In this document: in pieces, positions 16,701 to 23,503 of the stretch
Numbering within the stretch: the stretch's first letter is position 1
Layout of the letters: each line of letters begins with the position of its first letter
Source of the DNA: Deltaproteobacteria bacterium
GTDB lineage: Bacteria; Myxococcota_A; UBA9042; PHBI01; JACKFB01
Direction of reading: 5' to 3'
DNA length: 64,000 nt
Assembly: GCA_020632695.1 (NCBI GenBank)
Contig: JACKFB010000007.1
Location: 62,001-126,000, forward strand
Translations under genes and position numbers: made by a program
The notes under the pieces: generated by a model
What the model was told of the DNA's origin: nothing
Seen by the model: the letters and a program-made list of their open reading frames with translations, nothing else
The model's database searches: none

Positions 16701-17865
16701 GCCGGGCGCCGGACACCAGCGCGACCGAGGTCGCCATCACGGCCCCGATCAGCAGCACGGTGAGCCCCGCGGCGAAGAGGCCGAGCACGGCGCCGAGGAT
16801 CAGCATCACGTAGACCGTGGGGGCGGGCGACCTCCGCGCGTGCTCCAGCAGGCCTGCCCCGATGAGGGTGACCGCCAGCGTGGCGCCCGTGTTGCTGGCG
16901 ACCGAGCGCGCCTCGGCGAAGAAGAGCGGGGTGGTGATGAGGACGATGCCTGCGAGGAGCGCGACGGTGCCCCCGAAGTGGCGGCGGGCAGCCAGCGCGA
17001 GCACCAGCACGGTCAGCCAGCCCAGCAGCGCGCCGCCGAGCCGCGAGGTGAACTCCGAGATGCCGAAGGCCCTGTAGAAGCCGGCCGTCAGCCAGATGCC
17101 CAGCGGCGCCGCGGTCAGGGTCTCGCCCGCATCCTTGAACTGGACCACCCGGCGGGTGGAGGTGCCGGCCTCGCGCAGCGCGCTGGCGAGCTCGTCGCGC
17201 TGGCTGGCCGTGAGGTGGACCAGCCCCGGCGGCGGCGTGAGCACCGCGATCGCCGGGTCCCACGCGGGATCGGAGGCGGGGGGCATCTCGAAGGCGGGCA
17301 GCCCGACGAGCTTGCGCAGGTCCTCGTAGCCGGTGCGGATGCGCGCGACGGCGATCTGCCGGTCCACGGCCGCCCGGTCCAGCCCCTCGTCCGGCCAGAG
17401 CACGATGACCTTCCCGTTGGGCGTGTACTTCAGCGCCTCGGACAGCCAGTTCCACGCGGCGCCCAGGCCGACGCCACCCGCGCGGGGCTCGCCGATGAGC
17501 GCGCCGTCGATGACCACCGCGGCCACGATCTCCGTGCGCGCCCGGTCCAGGGCCTCGCGCACCTGGCGAGCGCCGGCCGTCGCGGTGCGTGCGCCGGTGG
17601 CCTCCGGCTGGGCGTCGCGGACCACCAGCCCCGCCTCGGCGGCGGCGTCCGCCAACGTCGCGTGCAGGGCGCTGTCGCCCGACTCGAGCGCCGCCGCGAC
17701 CTGCCCGGGCTCCACCATGGTCCGCGCGAGATCGGCGCGGTCCATCTCCCAGGGCTCCCAGAGCCCGGGGCGGCCGAGCCCAGCGAAGAGGACGACCGCG
17801 GCGAGCACCAGCGCGACGAGGTGCCCGCGCTCTTCGACGAAGTCACGGATGGCGACGAAGGACAT
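13699..17865 (-). CDS. GT-C (ArnT/PMT-like) polytopic glycosyltransferase-like protein, 1388 aa
   Basis: This is a very long membrane protein. A first helix (about 16-31) is followed by WEPWEMDRADLARTM, which resembles the acidic catalytic loop of the ArnT/PMT GT-C fold. An extra soluble segment of about 200 residues comes next. The usual PMT element (PLGIWLTAGFYRAFG...RLGGALLGWL) and numerous membrane helices run to about residue 1000. The last 380 residues are a soluble beta-rich domain. GT-C enzymes use lipid-linked sugars to glycosylate lipids or proteins outside the membrane. Coupling to pilD (ATGA overlap) suggests, by inference only, modification of pilin or another exported protein. 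Twice the normal length of ArnT, it may be a fusion. Confidence 0.75.
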   Translation of the reverse strand: MSFVAIRDFVEERGHLVALVLAAVVLFAGLGRPGLWEPWEMDRADLARTMVEPGQVAAALESGDSALHATLADAAAEAGLVVRDAQPEATGARTATAGARQVREALDRARTEIVAAVVIDGALIGEPRAGGVGLGAAWNWLSEALKYTPNGKVIVLWPDEGLDRAAVDRQIAVARIRTGYEDLRKLVGLPAFEMPPASDPAWDPAIAVLTPPPGLVHLTASQRDELASALREAGTSTRRVVQFKDAGETLTAAPLGIWLTAGFYRAFGISEFTSRLGGALLGWLTVLVLALAARRHFGGTVALLAGIVLITTPLFFAEARSVASNTGATLAVTLIGAGLLEHARRSPAPTVYVMLILGAVLGLFAAGLTVLLIGAVMATSVALVSGARRADDWAPAILLATILAVAAVWVLRAPPDGFAGQLRFTQPLFTEGPSAYARNFDYAVKRIGFGTFPWSAAILVAFGSLAWRSTHERQGESLVLVVWLAVPAIATMGLLKGFNQTHFTGPAAVALGVALFLRQLVERGLWSRVVAFFVLLTTIILWKELSTSPQPLADLLAYDPPFADKPGQRFPSDVHLSKTAMLLVFLLSGLLLVHVTRLVTALSRLAGWFRREGPASITAGIFLVLLPLMWLARVLGKYATGMNLDTANALSADQRVFASSFLLSTDPAVLLAWVMLAMLGLVLLSEHLGPRLLLWGRGYVAPRENVSILGLPFRSIGVVSAYATRVVVVLPARGLRRVVVAVQRPVGARRALLAAAALLAVAAGVMLASVSWPDGYWAETFGHPATAGVLVVAVALLVATRRSSGDLLTAVAAASIPLTLALAARLSRDADLRPTAVTVLVLLAAVALCRALVPRLARDLPAFAREGGLLGCAALFALTLPLLDRWDQMAPLLYPDAAENLTRYLLFESRTTALAVLVIVGVVLNAVLPRAMTARLGRLAEPLERGPAAAFGLVSAALVFTALAAGAFYPTLSEHVSQKHVLQTYREAEGLSAHAMGDRIIRHGSFGTPGRKDSNFYTADIPEVRDRQTALRVLLGQTDTPAAVETSTGSVARVFPGWDPANDANGDGRRDYPVERGVATAVGPGRLVDDTRSWAPDSLVGRVLVDADGKQWKVTGNDATSLTLEGPGVPSFSPTVPQRSAYTLDDARAPVHTATAEQRQRYYTLLPAENFSELNHAFRELSGGRHVPVLDGRSSRVLLGASWLLPGEENQNRYAAHTMTRAEFDALEDPSVHRGWANFEDKIRVLGYRLDEEVVSRGKTYKLSVYYEAIGDIRTSYKIFMHIDRQGSSNRIHGDHWPLNLPGAGTEGEEQGKICVGCYRTDHWMPGDVVVDVYEGEVPVGTPSGPQDIWIGFYTPGSDERLKVKNWDEGRVKHDGQNRVRVGTLQVR

Positions 17866-18017
17866 GAGGGCGACCGGTCTCCGGTGGGCAGAGCCGGGCC
17901 GTTCTATGCGCTGGGCCGCGCGGGCGCAAGTCCGAGCGCCTCCTACCGGATCGCGGCGGCGGGATCGTCGGCGGTCCTCGTCCGGTCGCGTCCGCGCCGA
18001 ATCCGCACCGGTGCACC
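17866..18017. other. Divergent intergenic region
   Basis: This is most of the 190-bp space between the glycosyltransferase-like gene (minus) and the DUF6178 gene (plus). It contains no open frame with coding character. Apart from the plus-strand promoter candidate at its right end nothing specific was seen. Confidence 0.5.
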
Positions 18018-18046
18018 TTGTCAGGCGCCTCTCGCGTGTCTATGTC
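18018..18046 (+). promoter_or_regulatory. Candidate sigma-70 promoter for a leaderless DUF6178 mRNA
   Basis: TTGTCA (18018-18023) and TATGTC (18041-18046) are separated by exactly 17 bases. The DUF6178 ATG begins only nine bases after the -10 hexamer, and no Shine-Dalgarno sequence precedes it. Transcription would therefore start at or next to the ATG, giving a leaderless message. The -35 box matches consensus in five of six positions, the -10 box in three. Confidence 0.45.
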
Positions 18047-18055
18047 AGGCCGCCC

Positions 18056-19804
18056 ATGACCGACTCCCCCGCGCCGCCCCCAGCCCCCCCCGTCCCGCGG
18101 GCGGGCTCACGATCGCTCGCCGACCTCGCCGGTCGCGCGCGGATGCCCGCCGAGCTGCGCGGCGCCAACGGGATGCGGAAGCTCAACTGGCTGCTCGATC
18201 TGGCCGATCCGAAGGCCATGGTGCGCAGCCTGAGCACCGGCGAGCTCTACTTCCTCACCAAGGACATCGGACACAACGACGCCGGCGCGCTGCTCGAGCT
18301 GGCGTCCAACGAACAGCTTCGCGGCATCCTCGATCTGGATGTCTGGTCGGGCCACGAGGTGCGCTTCGAGCGTTGGCTCGGCTGGCTCGATCTGGCGCGC
18401 GACGCCAGCCTGGAGACCGCCCAGCGCCTGGTCCGGCAGACCGAGGACGAGCTGCTGCTGCTGCTCTTCACCAAGCGGGTCCAGGTCCACGCTTCCGATC
18501 TGGAGACCGACACGGTCCCCGACGAGCTGCAGCTCCTCCAGACGCCGGACTTCGCCTACTGGGTCACGATCCCGCACGAGGACGAGGACCTCTGCGATCG
18601 CCTGCGCGACCTGATGAGCCTGCTCTGGTCGTCGGACCCCGAGCGCATGCGCGAGCTGCTGCTGGCGGCCCGCTTCGAGCTGCCCTCCGCCGTCGAGGAG
18701 AGCCTGATCTTCTTTCGCCAGGGCCGCCTCGAGGAGATGGGCTTCGTCGGCCCCGAGGAGGCGCTCCGGGCCTACGCCTGGCTGGACCCGGGCCGCGCGC
18801 GCCAGCGGGTGCGCGAGCACCTGCAGCGGGTGCGCCCGGCGATGCCGCTCGCGCCGCTCGGCGACGTGGCCCAGGACCTGGTCCTCCGCGACGTCGAGCC
18901 CCCGGCCCTGCTGGCGGAGGCGCTCTCCCTGCTCGACGACGACGCCCGGGCGCGCGTTGCCGAGGCCTTCGCCTACCTGGTCCACAAGGTCTTCATGGCC
19001 TGGACCGGCGACCTCTCCCACACCGACGAGCTGCCGGCCGTCGGCCGCCACGTGGCCGCGCTGACCAACCTGGGCCTGGCGCATCTGGCCGACGAGTCGG
19101 CGACCACCGGCGCCCAGGTGCTCGAGCGCCTCTGGGCCGAGCCGATCTTCCGCGTGGGCCACAGCCTGACCGTGCAGCTCGCTCGCCGCGCCCGGAAGAT
19201 CGAGGCGCGCTCCGGAGCGCGCCTCGGCCTGCACCTGCTCGGCGAGCCCACCCACAGCGCCATCGCCTCGGCGTCCCAGGCGCGCCCGCGGTACTACGAG
19301 GGCGTCGAGGGCGGCGCGGCGATGGGCTACCGCGATTTCACCACCATCGCCGACCTCGTGCGGGTGGAGACCCTCATCGACGACGCCGATCGCGTGCTCG
19401 CCTTCTTCGAGCAGCACCTGGGCTTCTCACCCGAGACGCTGCTCACGGCCGAGCTCGGCGGCCTCGACGACGACACCCGGCGTCAGGTGCGGCTGGAGAC
19501 CCTGTTCCGGACGGCGATGGCGCGGCTGCTGCTCGACGAGGAGCTGGGTTTCGCCCCGCTGACCAAGGCCGAGCTGGCGCGCGCCTTCGAGCTCCTCTTC
19601 GAGCGCGACGCCGAGGCACCCACCCTGGGCCTGCCAGTGCGCCGCGCCATGGACGCGCTGGCGCCGCACGTCGACGAGGCCGTCCGCCGCTGGATGGAGC
19701 GCGCCATGGACGAGCTGGTCCTGGCGCTCGGACGCGTGCGCGCCCACGACCTGGACCCGCGCTACGTCGCCGAGCTGCTGCTCGCGGTCCCCGACGAGAC
19801 CTGA
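18056..19804 (+). CDS. DUF6178 family protein
   Basis: The product is a 582-aa soluble, mostly alpha-helical protein, rich in Leu, Glu, Asp and Arg. A Pro/Ala-rich N-terminus of about 20 residues is followed by the sequence LADPKAMVRSLSTGELYFL. That block is like the start of DUF6178 proteins common in deltaproteobacteria. The function of that family is unknown. No membrane segment, signal peptide or catalytic motif was recognised. ATG at 18056 is the first start that fits the family N-terminus. It stands alone, divergent from the pilD operon, and its 3' side abuts the hexanucleotide array. Confidence 0.72.
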   Translation: MTDSPAPPPAPPVPRAGSRSLADLAGRARMPAELRGANGMRKLNWLLDLADPKAMVRSLSTGELYFLTKDIGHNDAGALLELASNEQLRGILDLDVWSGHEVRFERWLGWLDLARDASLETAQRLVRQTEDELLLLLFTKRVQVHASDLETDTVPDELQLLQTPDFAYWVTIPHEDEDLCDRLRDLMSLLWSSDPERMRELLLAARFELPSAVEESLIFFRQGRLEEMGFVGPEEALRAYAWLDPGRARQRVREHLQRVRPAMPLAPLGDVAQDLVLRDVEPPALLAEALSLLDDDARARVAEAFAYLVHKVFMAWTGDLSHTDELPAVGRHVAALTNLGLAHLADESATTGAQVLERLWAEPIFRVGHSLTVQLARRARKIEARSGARLGLHLLGEPTHSAIASASQARPRYYEGVEGGAAMGYRDFTTIADLVRVETLIDDADRVLAFFEQHLGFSPETLLTAELGGLDDDTRRQVRLETLFRTAMARLLLDEELGFAPLTKAELARAFELLFERDAEAPTLGLPVRRAMDALAPHVDEAVRRWMERAMDELVLALGRVRAHDLDPRYVAELLLAVPDET

Positions 19805-19811
19805 GCGGGTC

Positions 19812-19865
19812 GGAACCGGGCTCCCGCAACGACGAAGCCAGCCCGAACCGAGCGCGCTTCGCGTC
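19812..19865. repeat. Left diverged copy of the array-flanking hairpin segment
   Basis: It begins GGAACCGGGCTCCCGCAACG (17 of 20 bases shared with 20370-20389), contains AACGACGAAGCCAGCCCGA (19828-19846, identical to 20405-20423) and ends GCTTCGCGTC (identical to 20433-20442). The inner part of the hairpin arm is degraded here. It lies directly between the DUF6178 stop and the first array unit. Confidence 0.85.
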
Positions 19866-20360
19866 GGTCTCGGCCCCGGCCTCGGCCCCGGTCTCGGTCT
19901 CGGCCCCGGCCCCGGCCCCGGTCTCGGTCCCGGCCTCGGTCTCGGTCTCGGCCCCGGCCCCGGTCTCGGTCCCGGCCCCGGTCTCGGCCCCGGTCTCGGT
20001 CTCGGCCCCGGCCTCGGCCCCGGTCTCGGTCTCGGTCCCGGGCTCGGTCCCGGCCCCGGTCCCGGCCCCGGCCCCGGTCTCGGTCCCGGCCCCGGTCTCG
20101 GTCCCGGCCCCGGTGCCGGTCTCGGCCTCGGTCCCGGTCTCGGTCCCGGCCCTGGTCTCGGCCCCGGTCCCAGGTCTCCCCTGGTCTCGGTCTCGGTCGG
20201 CCCCGGCCCCGGTCTCGGCCCCGGTCTCGGTCTCGGCCCCGGCCTCGGCCCCGGTCTCGGTCCCGGCCCCGGTCTCGGCCACGGCCCCGGTCTCGGTCTC
20301 GGCCCCGGTCTCGACCCCGGCCTCGGCCCCGGTCTCGGCCCCGGCCCCGGCCTCGGCCTC
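19866..20360. repeat. Degenerate hexanucleotide tandem array (GGTCTC/GGCCCC/GGCCTC/GGTCCC), about 82 units
   Basis: A 495-bp run in 6-base register is built almost only from GGTCTC, GGCCCC, GGCCTC and GGTCCC, that is GG(T/C)C(T/C)C. It has one short irregular patch around 20165-20200. By eye it holds about 29 copies of GGTCTC. Neither strand has frequent stops: one strand would read Ser/Val/Ala/Pro, the other Glu/Thr/Gly/Ala dipeptide repeats. There is no start site or codon pattern arguing that it is translated. It fills the gap between the DUF6178 gene and the atp operon terminator. Confidence 0.95.
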
Positions 20361-20369
20361 CGAGTCCGT

Positions 20370-20442
20370 GGAACCCGCCTCCCGAAACGGAGCCGGCCTC
20401 CTGAAACGACGAAGCCAGCCCGATTCGGGCTGGCTTCGCGTC
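20370..20442. repeat. Right copy of the array-flanking hairpin segment
   Basis: It shares three blocks in the same order with 19812-19865: GGAAC..CTCCCG..AACG, the 19-base AACGACGAAGCCAGCCCGA, and GCTTCGCGTC. It has an additional short insertion. Here the hairpin is perfect and acts as the probable atpE terminator. Confidence 0.85.
20410..20438 (-). terminator. Probable transcription terminator of the atp operon
   Basis: CGAAGCCAGCCCGA (20410-20423) is the exact reverse complement of TCGGGCTGGCTTCG (20425-20438), so a very stable GC-rich stem can form with a tiny apex. On the minus strand it lies 36 bases past the atpE stop and is followed by GTCGTTTCAG, a weak T-stretch. It could serve as a terminator despite the short T-tract. 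Confidence 0.7.
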
Positions 20443-20473
20443 ACTGCGGCCCGCTCGCGCGGGCCTGCCGGAC

Positions 20474-20806
20474 TCAGCCGGCGATCTTGCCCTGGAGCAG
20501 GAACGAGATCAGCAGCGAGTAGATGACCAGGGACTCGATGAGCGCCAGGCCGAGGATCATCGGGGTGAAGATCTTGTCAGAGGCACCCGGGTTGCGGGCG
20601 ATACCCTCGAGGGCGGCGGCCGAGGCCTTGCCCTGGCCGAGCGCGCCACCGAAGGCGGCCAGGCCGAGGCCGAGGCCCGCGCCGAGCGCGAGGTAGGCCT
20701 GGACGGTGAACGCGTTGTCGCCCGAGCCGTCCGCGGCGAGAGCCATCGGGGCAAGCAGGCACAGGGTCACGAGGGTCAGCAGCGCGGTGCTCAGCGCCTT
20801 TCTCAT
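20474..20806 (-). CDS. atpE: F-type ATP synthase subunit c, with leader peptide
   Basis: The product is a 110-aa proteolipid. Residues 1-24 form a cleavable signal peptide (ending APMALA), and the two-helix hairpin of subunit c follows. The ion-binding glutamate is Glu91 in ALIESLVIY. The loop RNPGASDK (about 71-78) contacts the F1 stalk. Gln58 (GQGKA), Ser92 and Tyr96 occupy positions that are sodium ligands in sodium-type rings, while the Thr after Ser is Leu here. The ATG at 20806 has AAGGAG at 8 bases. It lies 113 bp after atpB, with the hairpin terminator downstream. F1 genes are not in the window. Confidence 0.93.
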   Translation of the reverse strand: MRKALSTALLTLVTLCLLAPMALAADGSGDNAFTVQAYLALGAGLGLGLAAFGGALGQGKASAAALEGIARNPGASDKIFTPMILGLALIESLVIYSLLISFLLQGKIAG

Positions 20807-20919
20807 CGGACAGCTCCTTGGGATGGACAATGGGATTGGGCGGGAGCCCGGTTTTACTCGCCGCAGGGCGGCGCGTGATTAACGCAACGAGTTCGGGCGT
20901 GCAACCCGAAATGGGTCGG

Positions 20920-21930
20920 TCAGTGCGCGTGCGCGTGCGCCTCGCCGTGCTCGGCGTGGTCGTCGTGGTGCTCGTGCTCCTCGACGGCCAGCGCGATGTA
21001 GACGATGGACAGCAGCGTGAAGACCAGGGTCTGGACGGTGACCACGATGAGGCCCAGCACCATGACGGGCAGGGGCAACAGCAGCGGGAAGATTCCCAGG
21101 AAGATGCCCAGCACCATGTGGTCGCCGAACATGTTGCCCATCAATCGGAAGGCGAGGCTCAGCGGGCGCACGAAGTGGCTGATGATCTCGATGGGGATCA
21201 TCAGGGGCGCCAGCCAGAGGATGGGGCCGGCGAAGTGCTTGAGGTGCGCCACGAGGCCGTGCTGGCGGATGCCCCAGTAGTTGTAGGCCAGGAAGCTCAC
21301 GATGCCGAGCGCCAGCGTCGTGTTCAGGTTGTCGGTGGCCGGCAGGAAGCCGGGCACCAGGCCGAGGAAGTTCGAGAGGAAGATGAAGACGGCGAAGGCC
21401 ATGATGAGCGGCAAGAAGCGCAGCGCCTTGTCCCGCGGCATCATCGAGCTCATCAGCCCCAGCAGGCCCTCGGCCACGATGTCGAAGACGACGGTGGCGC
21501 TCAGCCGCTTGTCGGGGACCAGCGCCGCCTCCGGGTCGCTGAGGCGCTTGGAGGCCGCGAAGATCAGCAGCATCCCCAGGAGGAAGGCCACCAGGGCCAT
21601 GATGACGTGGCTGATGTGCGGGTGGGGGTTGTGCTCGTACCAGGTGGCGCCGTTCGGCCAGGTGGCCAGCGCGCGGAGGTTGTCGGCGACGGCGCCCGGC
21701 AGGAGGTAGGCCAGCGACCAGTGCTCGCCATCCCACCCGGCGTGGGCGCCGTGGTCGCCGTGATCGACCTGGCGGTCGACGTCGGTGGCGTCCTCGACGC
21801 CCGGCTCGGTGGTCTCCTCGACGTGGTGCTCGACCTTCTCCTCGACCTGATGCTCGTCCGCGCGCAGCGCGGCGCCCGTCCAGGCGAGTACACAGAAGCT
21901 CAGGATCAGCGTGCCCACAATGCGCTTCAT
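20920..21930 (-). CDS. atpB: F-type ATP synthase subunit a, with signal peptide and His-rich ends
   Basis: The product is a 336-aa membrane protein, longer than the usual 230-280. A signal peptide (1-28) leads to an acidic, His-rich periplasmic segment (about 29-75). The five-helix channel core follows, including FRLMGNMFGDH, which carries the essential Arg of the a subunit. The C-terminal tail is strongly His/Glu/Asp-rich (EEHEHHDDH, then AHAHAH). The ATG at 21930 has GGGAG nine bases upstream and overlaps the stop of the preceding gene by one base. It makes the proton path against the c ring. The His-rich ends could bind metal, but that is inference. Confidence 0.93.
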   Translation of the reverse strand: MKRIVGTLILSFCVLAWTGAALRADEHQVEEKVEHHVEETTEPGVEDATDVDRQVDHGDHGAHAGWDGEHWSLAYLLPGAVADNLRALATWPNGATWYEHNPHPHISHVIMALVAFLLGMLLIFAASKRLSDPEAALVPDKRLSATVVFDIVAEGLLGLMSSMMPRDKALRFLPLIMAFAVFIFLSNFLGLVPGFLPATDNLNTTLALGIVSFLAYNYWGIRQHGLVAHLKHFAGPILWLAPLMIPIEIISHFVRPLSLAFRLMGNMFGDHMVLGIFLGIFPLLLPLPVMVLGLIVVTVQTLVFTLLSIVYIALAVEEHEHHDDHAEHGEAHAHAH

Positions 21931-22355
21931 CAGGCGTGCTCCCTCGAAGTGGACGGGACCGCCGGCGCGAGCGTGCTCCACAGCAGCATCAGCATCACGG
22001 CGGGGAAGAAGAGGCCGACGCCGAGCAGGAAGCCCAGGGGCGACAGCGGCAAGAGCGTGAGCAGCAGCCAGATGACGCCCAGGACCAGCATCATCTTGGT
22101 GAGGAAGATCACCGCGTAGACGCCGCGGCTCTGCCCGCGGGCGCGGATGAGGCGACCGCCGAGCCACGCCATCGCGAAGAAGTTCACCACCCCGACCACG
22201 CCGCCGACGGCGACGCCGGCGACCATGGGCGGCTCGGCACCGAGCAGGTGGCAGAGCACGGCGGCCACCAGCACCAGCGCGGTCTCGACGCGCAGGGCGC
22301 CGGCGATGAAGGCCGGCATGCCGGGGGCGCCAGCGTCTGGGGTCGCGGCGGTCAT
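21930..22355 (-). CDS. atpI: ATP synthase subunit I-like membrane protein
   Basis: The product is a 141-aa hydrophobic protein with four likely membrane helices. Its size, topology and place directly before atpB fit the ATP synthase subunit I group, which assists c-ring assembly or Mg2+ supply. The ATG at 22355 overlaps the upstream stop by four bases, and its own stop overlaps the atpB ATG by one. Helices are visible around residues 12-30, 34-55, 77-98 and 102-125. The motif pattern of this family is weak, so assignment is mainly contextual. Confidence 0.75.
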   Translation of the reverse strand: MTAATPDAGAPGMPAFIAGALRVETALVLVAAVLCHLLGAEPPMVAGVAVGGVVGVVNFFAMAWLGGRLIRARGQSRGVYAVIFLTKMMLVLGVIWLLLTLLPLSPLGFLLGVGLFFPAVMLMLLWSTLAPAVPSTSREHA

Positions 22356-22630
22356 CGCTGGCGACTCCCGGGGACGCGGGCGCCCAGCACACGGGACGTC
22401 GTCGCCGCGTCCACCGAGGGGGCCGCCATGACCGCGCGCGTCTTCTTCACCACCCGGAGCAGCCCCTTGATGGCGGCACCGAAGCCGCAGAGCACGAAGA
22501 ACGACATGCCGAAGGGGGCAGTGCCCAGCCGGGCGTCCAGCCACGAGCCGAAGAGCCAGCCGACCGCGACGCAGCCGCCCATCTCGAGGCCGACCGAGGC
22601 GACCTCCATGCCTTCCTTCATCTTGCTCAC
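22352..22630 (-). CDS. atpZ: AtpZ/AtpQ-like ATP synthase accessory membrane protein
   Basis: The product is a 92-aa protein with two membrane helices (about 14-32 and 40-60) joined by WLDARLGTAPF. This is the pattern of the small F0F1-ATPase gene-1 family (AtpZ) that precedes atpI. The GTG at 22630 has GAGGA about 10 bases upstream; the ATG three codons on is an alternative. It is the first gene of the Fo cluster. AtpZ pairs with AtpI, probably as a Mg2+/Ca2+ channel or assembly helper. The C-terminal 30 residues are basic and unstructured. Confidence 0.75.
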   Translation of the reverse strand: MSKMKEGMEVASVGLEMGGCVAVGWLFGSWLDARLGTAPFGMSFFVLCGFGAAIKGLLRVVKKTRAVMAAPSVDAATTSRVLGARVPGSRQR

Positions 22631-22706
22631 GGCGAGGGCGTCCTCATGGGCGTCGGGGCCGGAAATGCCGGAAAATGCTGCCTCTCATGGGCGCGCGGCG
22701 CCGCGT

Positions 22707-22735
22707 GGTTAGCACAGCGCCTCGGATCCCGTCAA
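22707..22735 (-). promoter_or_regulatory. Candidate sigma-70 promoter of the atp Fo operon
   Basis: On the minus strand TTGACG (22735-22730) is followed after 16 bases by GCTAAC (22713-22708); shifting by one gives 17 bases and CTAACC. It lies about 80 bases before the atpZ start, in the 141-bp gap after the HAD gene. The -35 box is good, the -10 box only fair. Confidence 0.4.
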
Positions 22736-22771
22736 GGCTTTCCGCAGAGGGCCGGCGCGCCGATTTACCCT

Positions 22772-23503
22772 TCAAATCCGAAGGCTTGCATCATCCGATC
22801 GGCCGCCGCGGCCGAAGAAGTCCAGCACCGGCCAGCCGCGCCGCCTGGCGACCCGCTCCAGGCGGGGATCGGGGTTCACCGCCACCGGGTGGCCGACCGC
22901 CTCGAGCACGGCCAGGTCATGGATCGAGTCGGTGTAGAACCACGCCGCCTCGAGGGCCACACCGCGCGCCGACGCGAACCGCCGGGCGATGGCGAGCTTG
23001 CCCTCTCCGTAGCAGAGCGGCTCCACGACCTGCCCGGTGAGCTGGCCGTCCACCACGTGCAGCCGCGTGCACAGCGTGTGCCGCACGCCCAGGTGCGTCG
23101 CCAGCGGCTCCACCACATAGGGCGTCGACGCCGAGAGCAGCGCCAGGTCGTGGCCCTGGGCCTCGTGCTCGCGGATGCGCTCGACCGCCAGCGGCAGCAC
23201 GTGAGGCAGCACCGCCGTGTGGAAGAAGCGGCGCGAGCGCTGCGCCAGCGCCTCCTCCTCGACCCCGTGCAGGGTGCGGATGGCCTGGGTCATCAGGGGC
23301 CCGGGGTCCATGACGCCCAGCCGATAGCGCGCCACCGCGAACATCAGCCGCGCCATCGTCAGCACGCCCAGCTCGCCCCGCGCGAAGGCGTCGCGTATCC
23401 ACAGCTTCCCGGTGTTCGCGCCGACGATGGTCATGTCCATGTCGAAGAACGCGATGACCTCGGCGGGCGCCTCGTCCACGACCTCGGGCCGGGTCGCCGT
23501 CAC
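22772..23503 (-). CDS. HAD-superfamily phosphatase (SerB-like, subfamily IB)
   Basis: The product is a 243-aa soluble HAD hydrolase. Motif I is DMDMT (nucleophile Asp21, acid Asp23), motif II the Ser in LLSAST, motif III the Lys in GEGKLAIAR, and motif IV DSIHDLAVL. The helical cap between motifs I and II is of the SerB/IB type. The GTG start at 23503 overlaps the alr stop as GTGA. Substrate is not defined by the sequence; phosphoserine, a phospholipid or another phosphomonoester are all possible. A basic C-terminal tail is present. Confidence 0.88.
   Translation of the reverse strand: MTATRPEVVDEAPAEVIAFFDMDMTIVGANTGKLWIRDAFARGELGVLTMARLMFAVARYRLGVMDPGPLMTQAIRTLHGVEEEALAQRSRRFFHTAVLPHVLPLAVERIREHEAQGHDLALLSASTPYVVEPLATHLGVRHTLCTRLHVVDGQLTGQVVEPLCYGEGKLAIARRFASARGVALEAAWFYTDSIHDLAVLEAVGHPVAVNPDPRLERVARRRGWPVLDFFGRGGRSDDASLRI

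Noticed and set aside
19866..20360. CRISPR array
   Set aside because: Units are six bases with no spacers; no cas genes in the window.
19443..20444. A minus-strand protein rich in Glu-Thr-Gly-Ala repeats across the hexanucleotide array
   Set aside because: Any strand of a GG(T/C)C(T/C)C array stays open. No ribosome-binding site, no conserved domain, and the frame runs into antisense of the DUF6178 gene.
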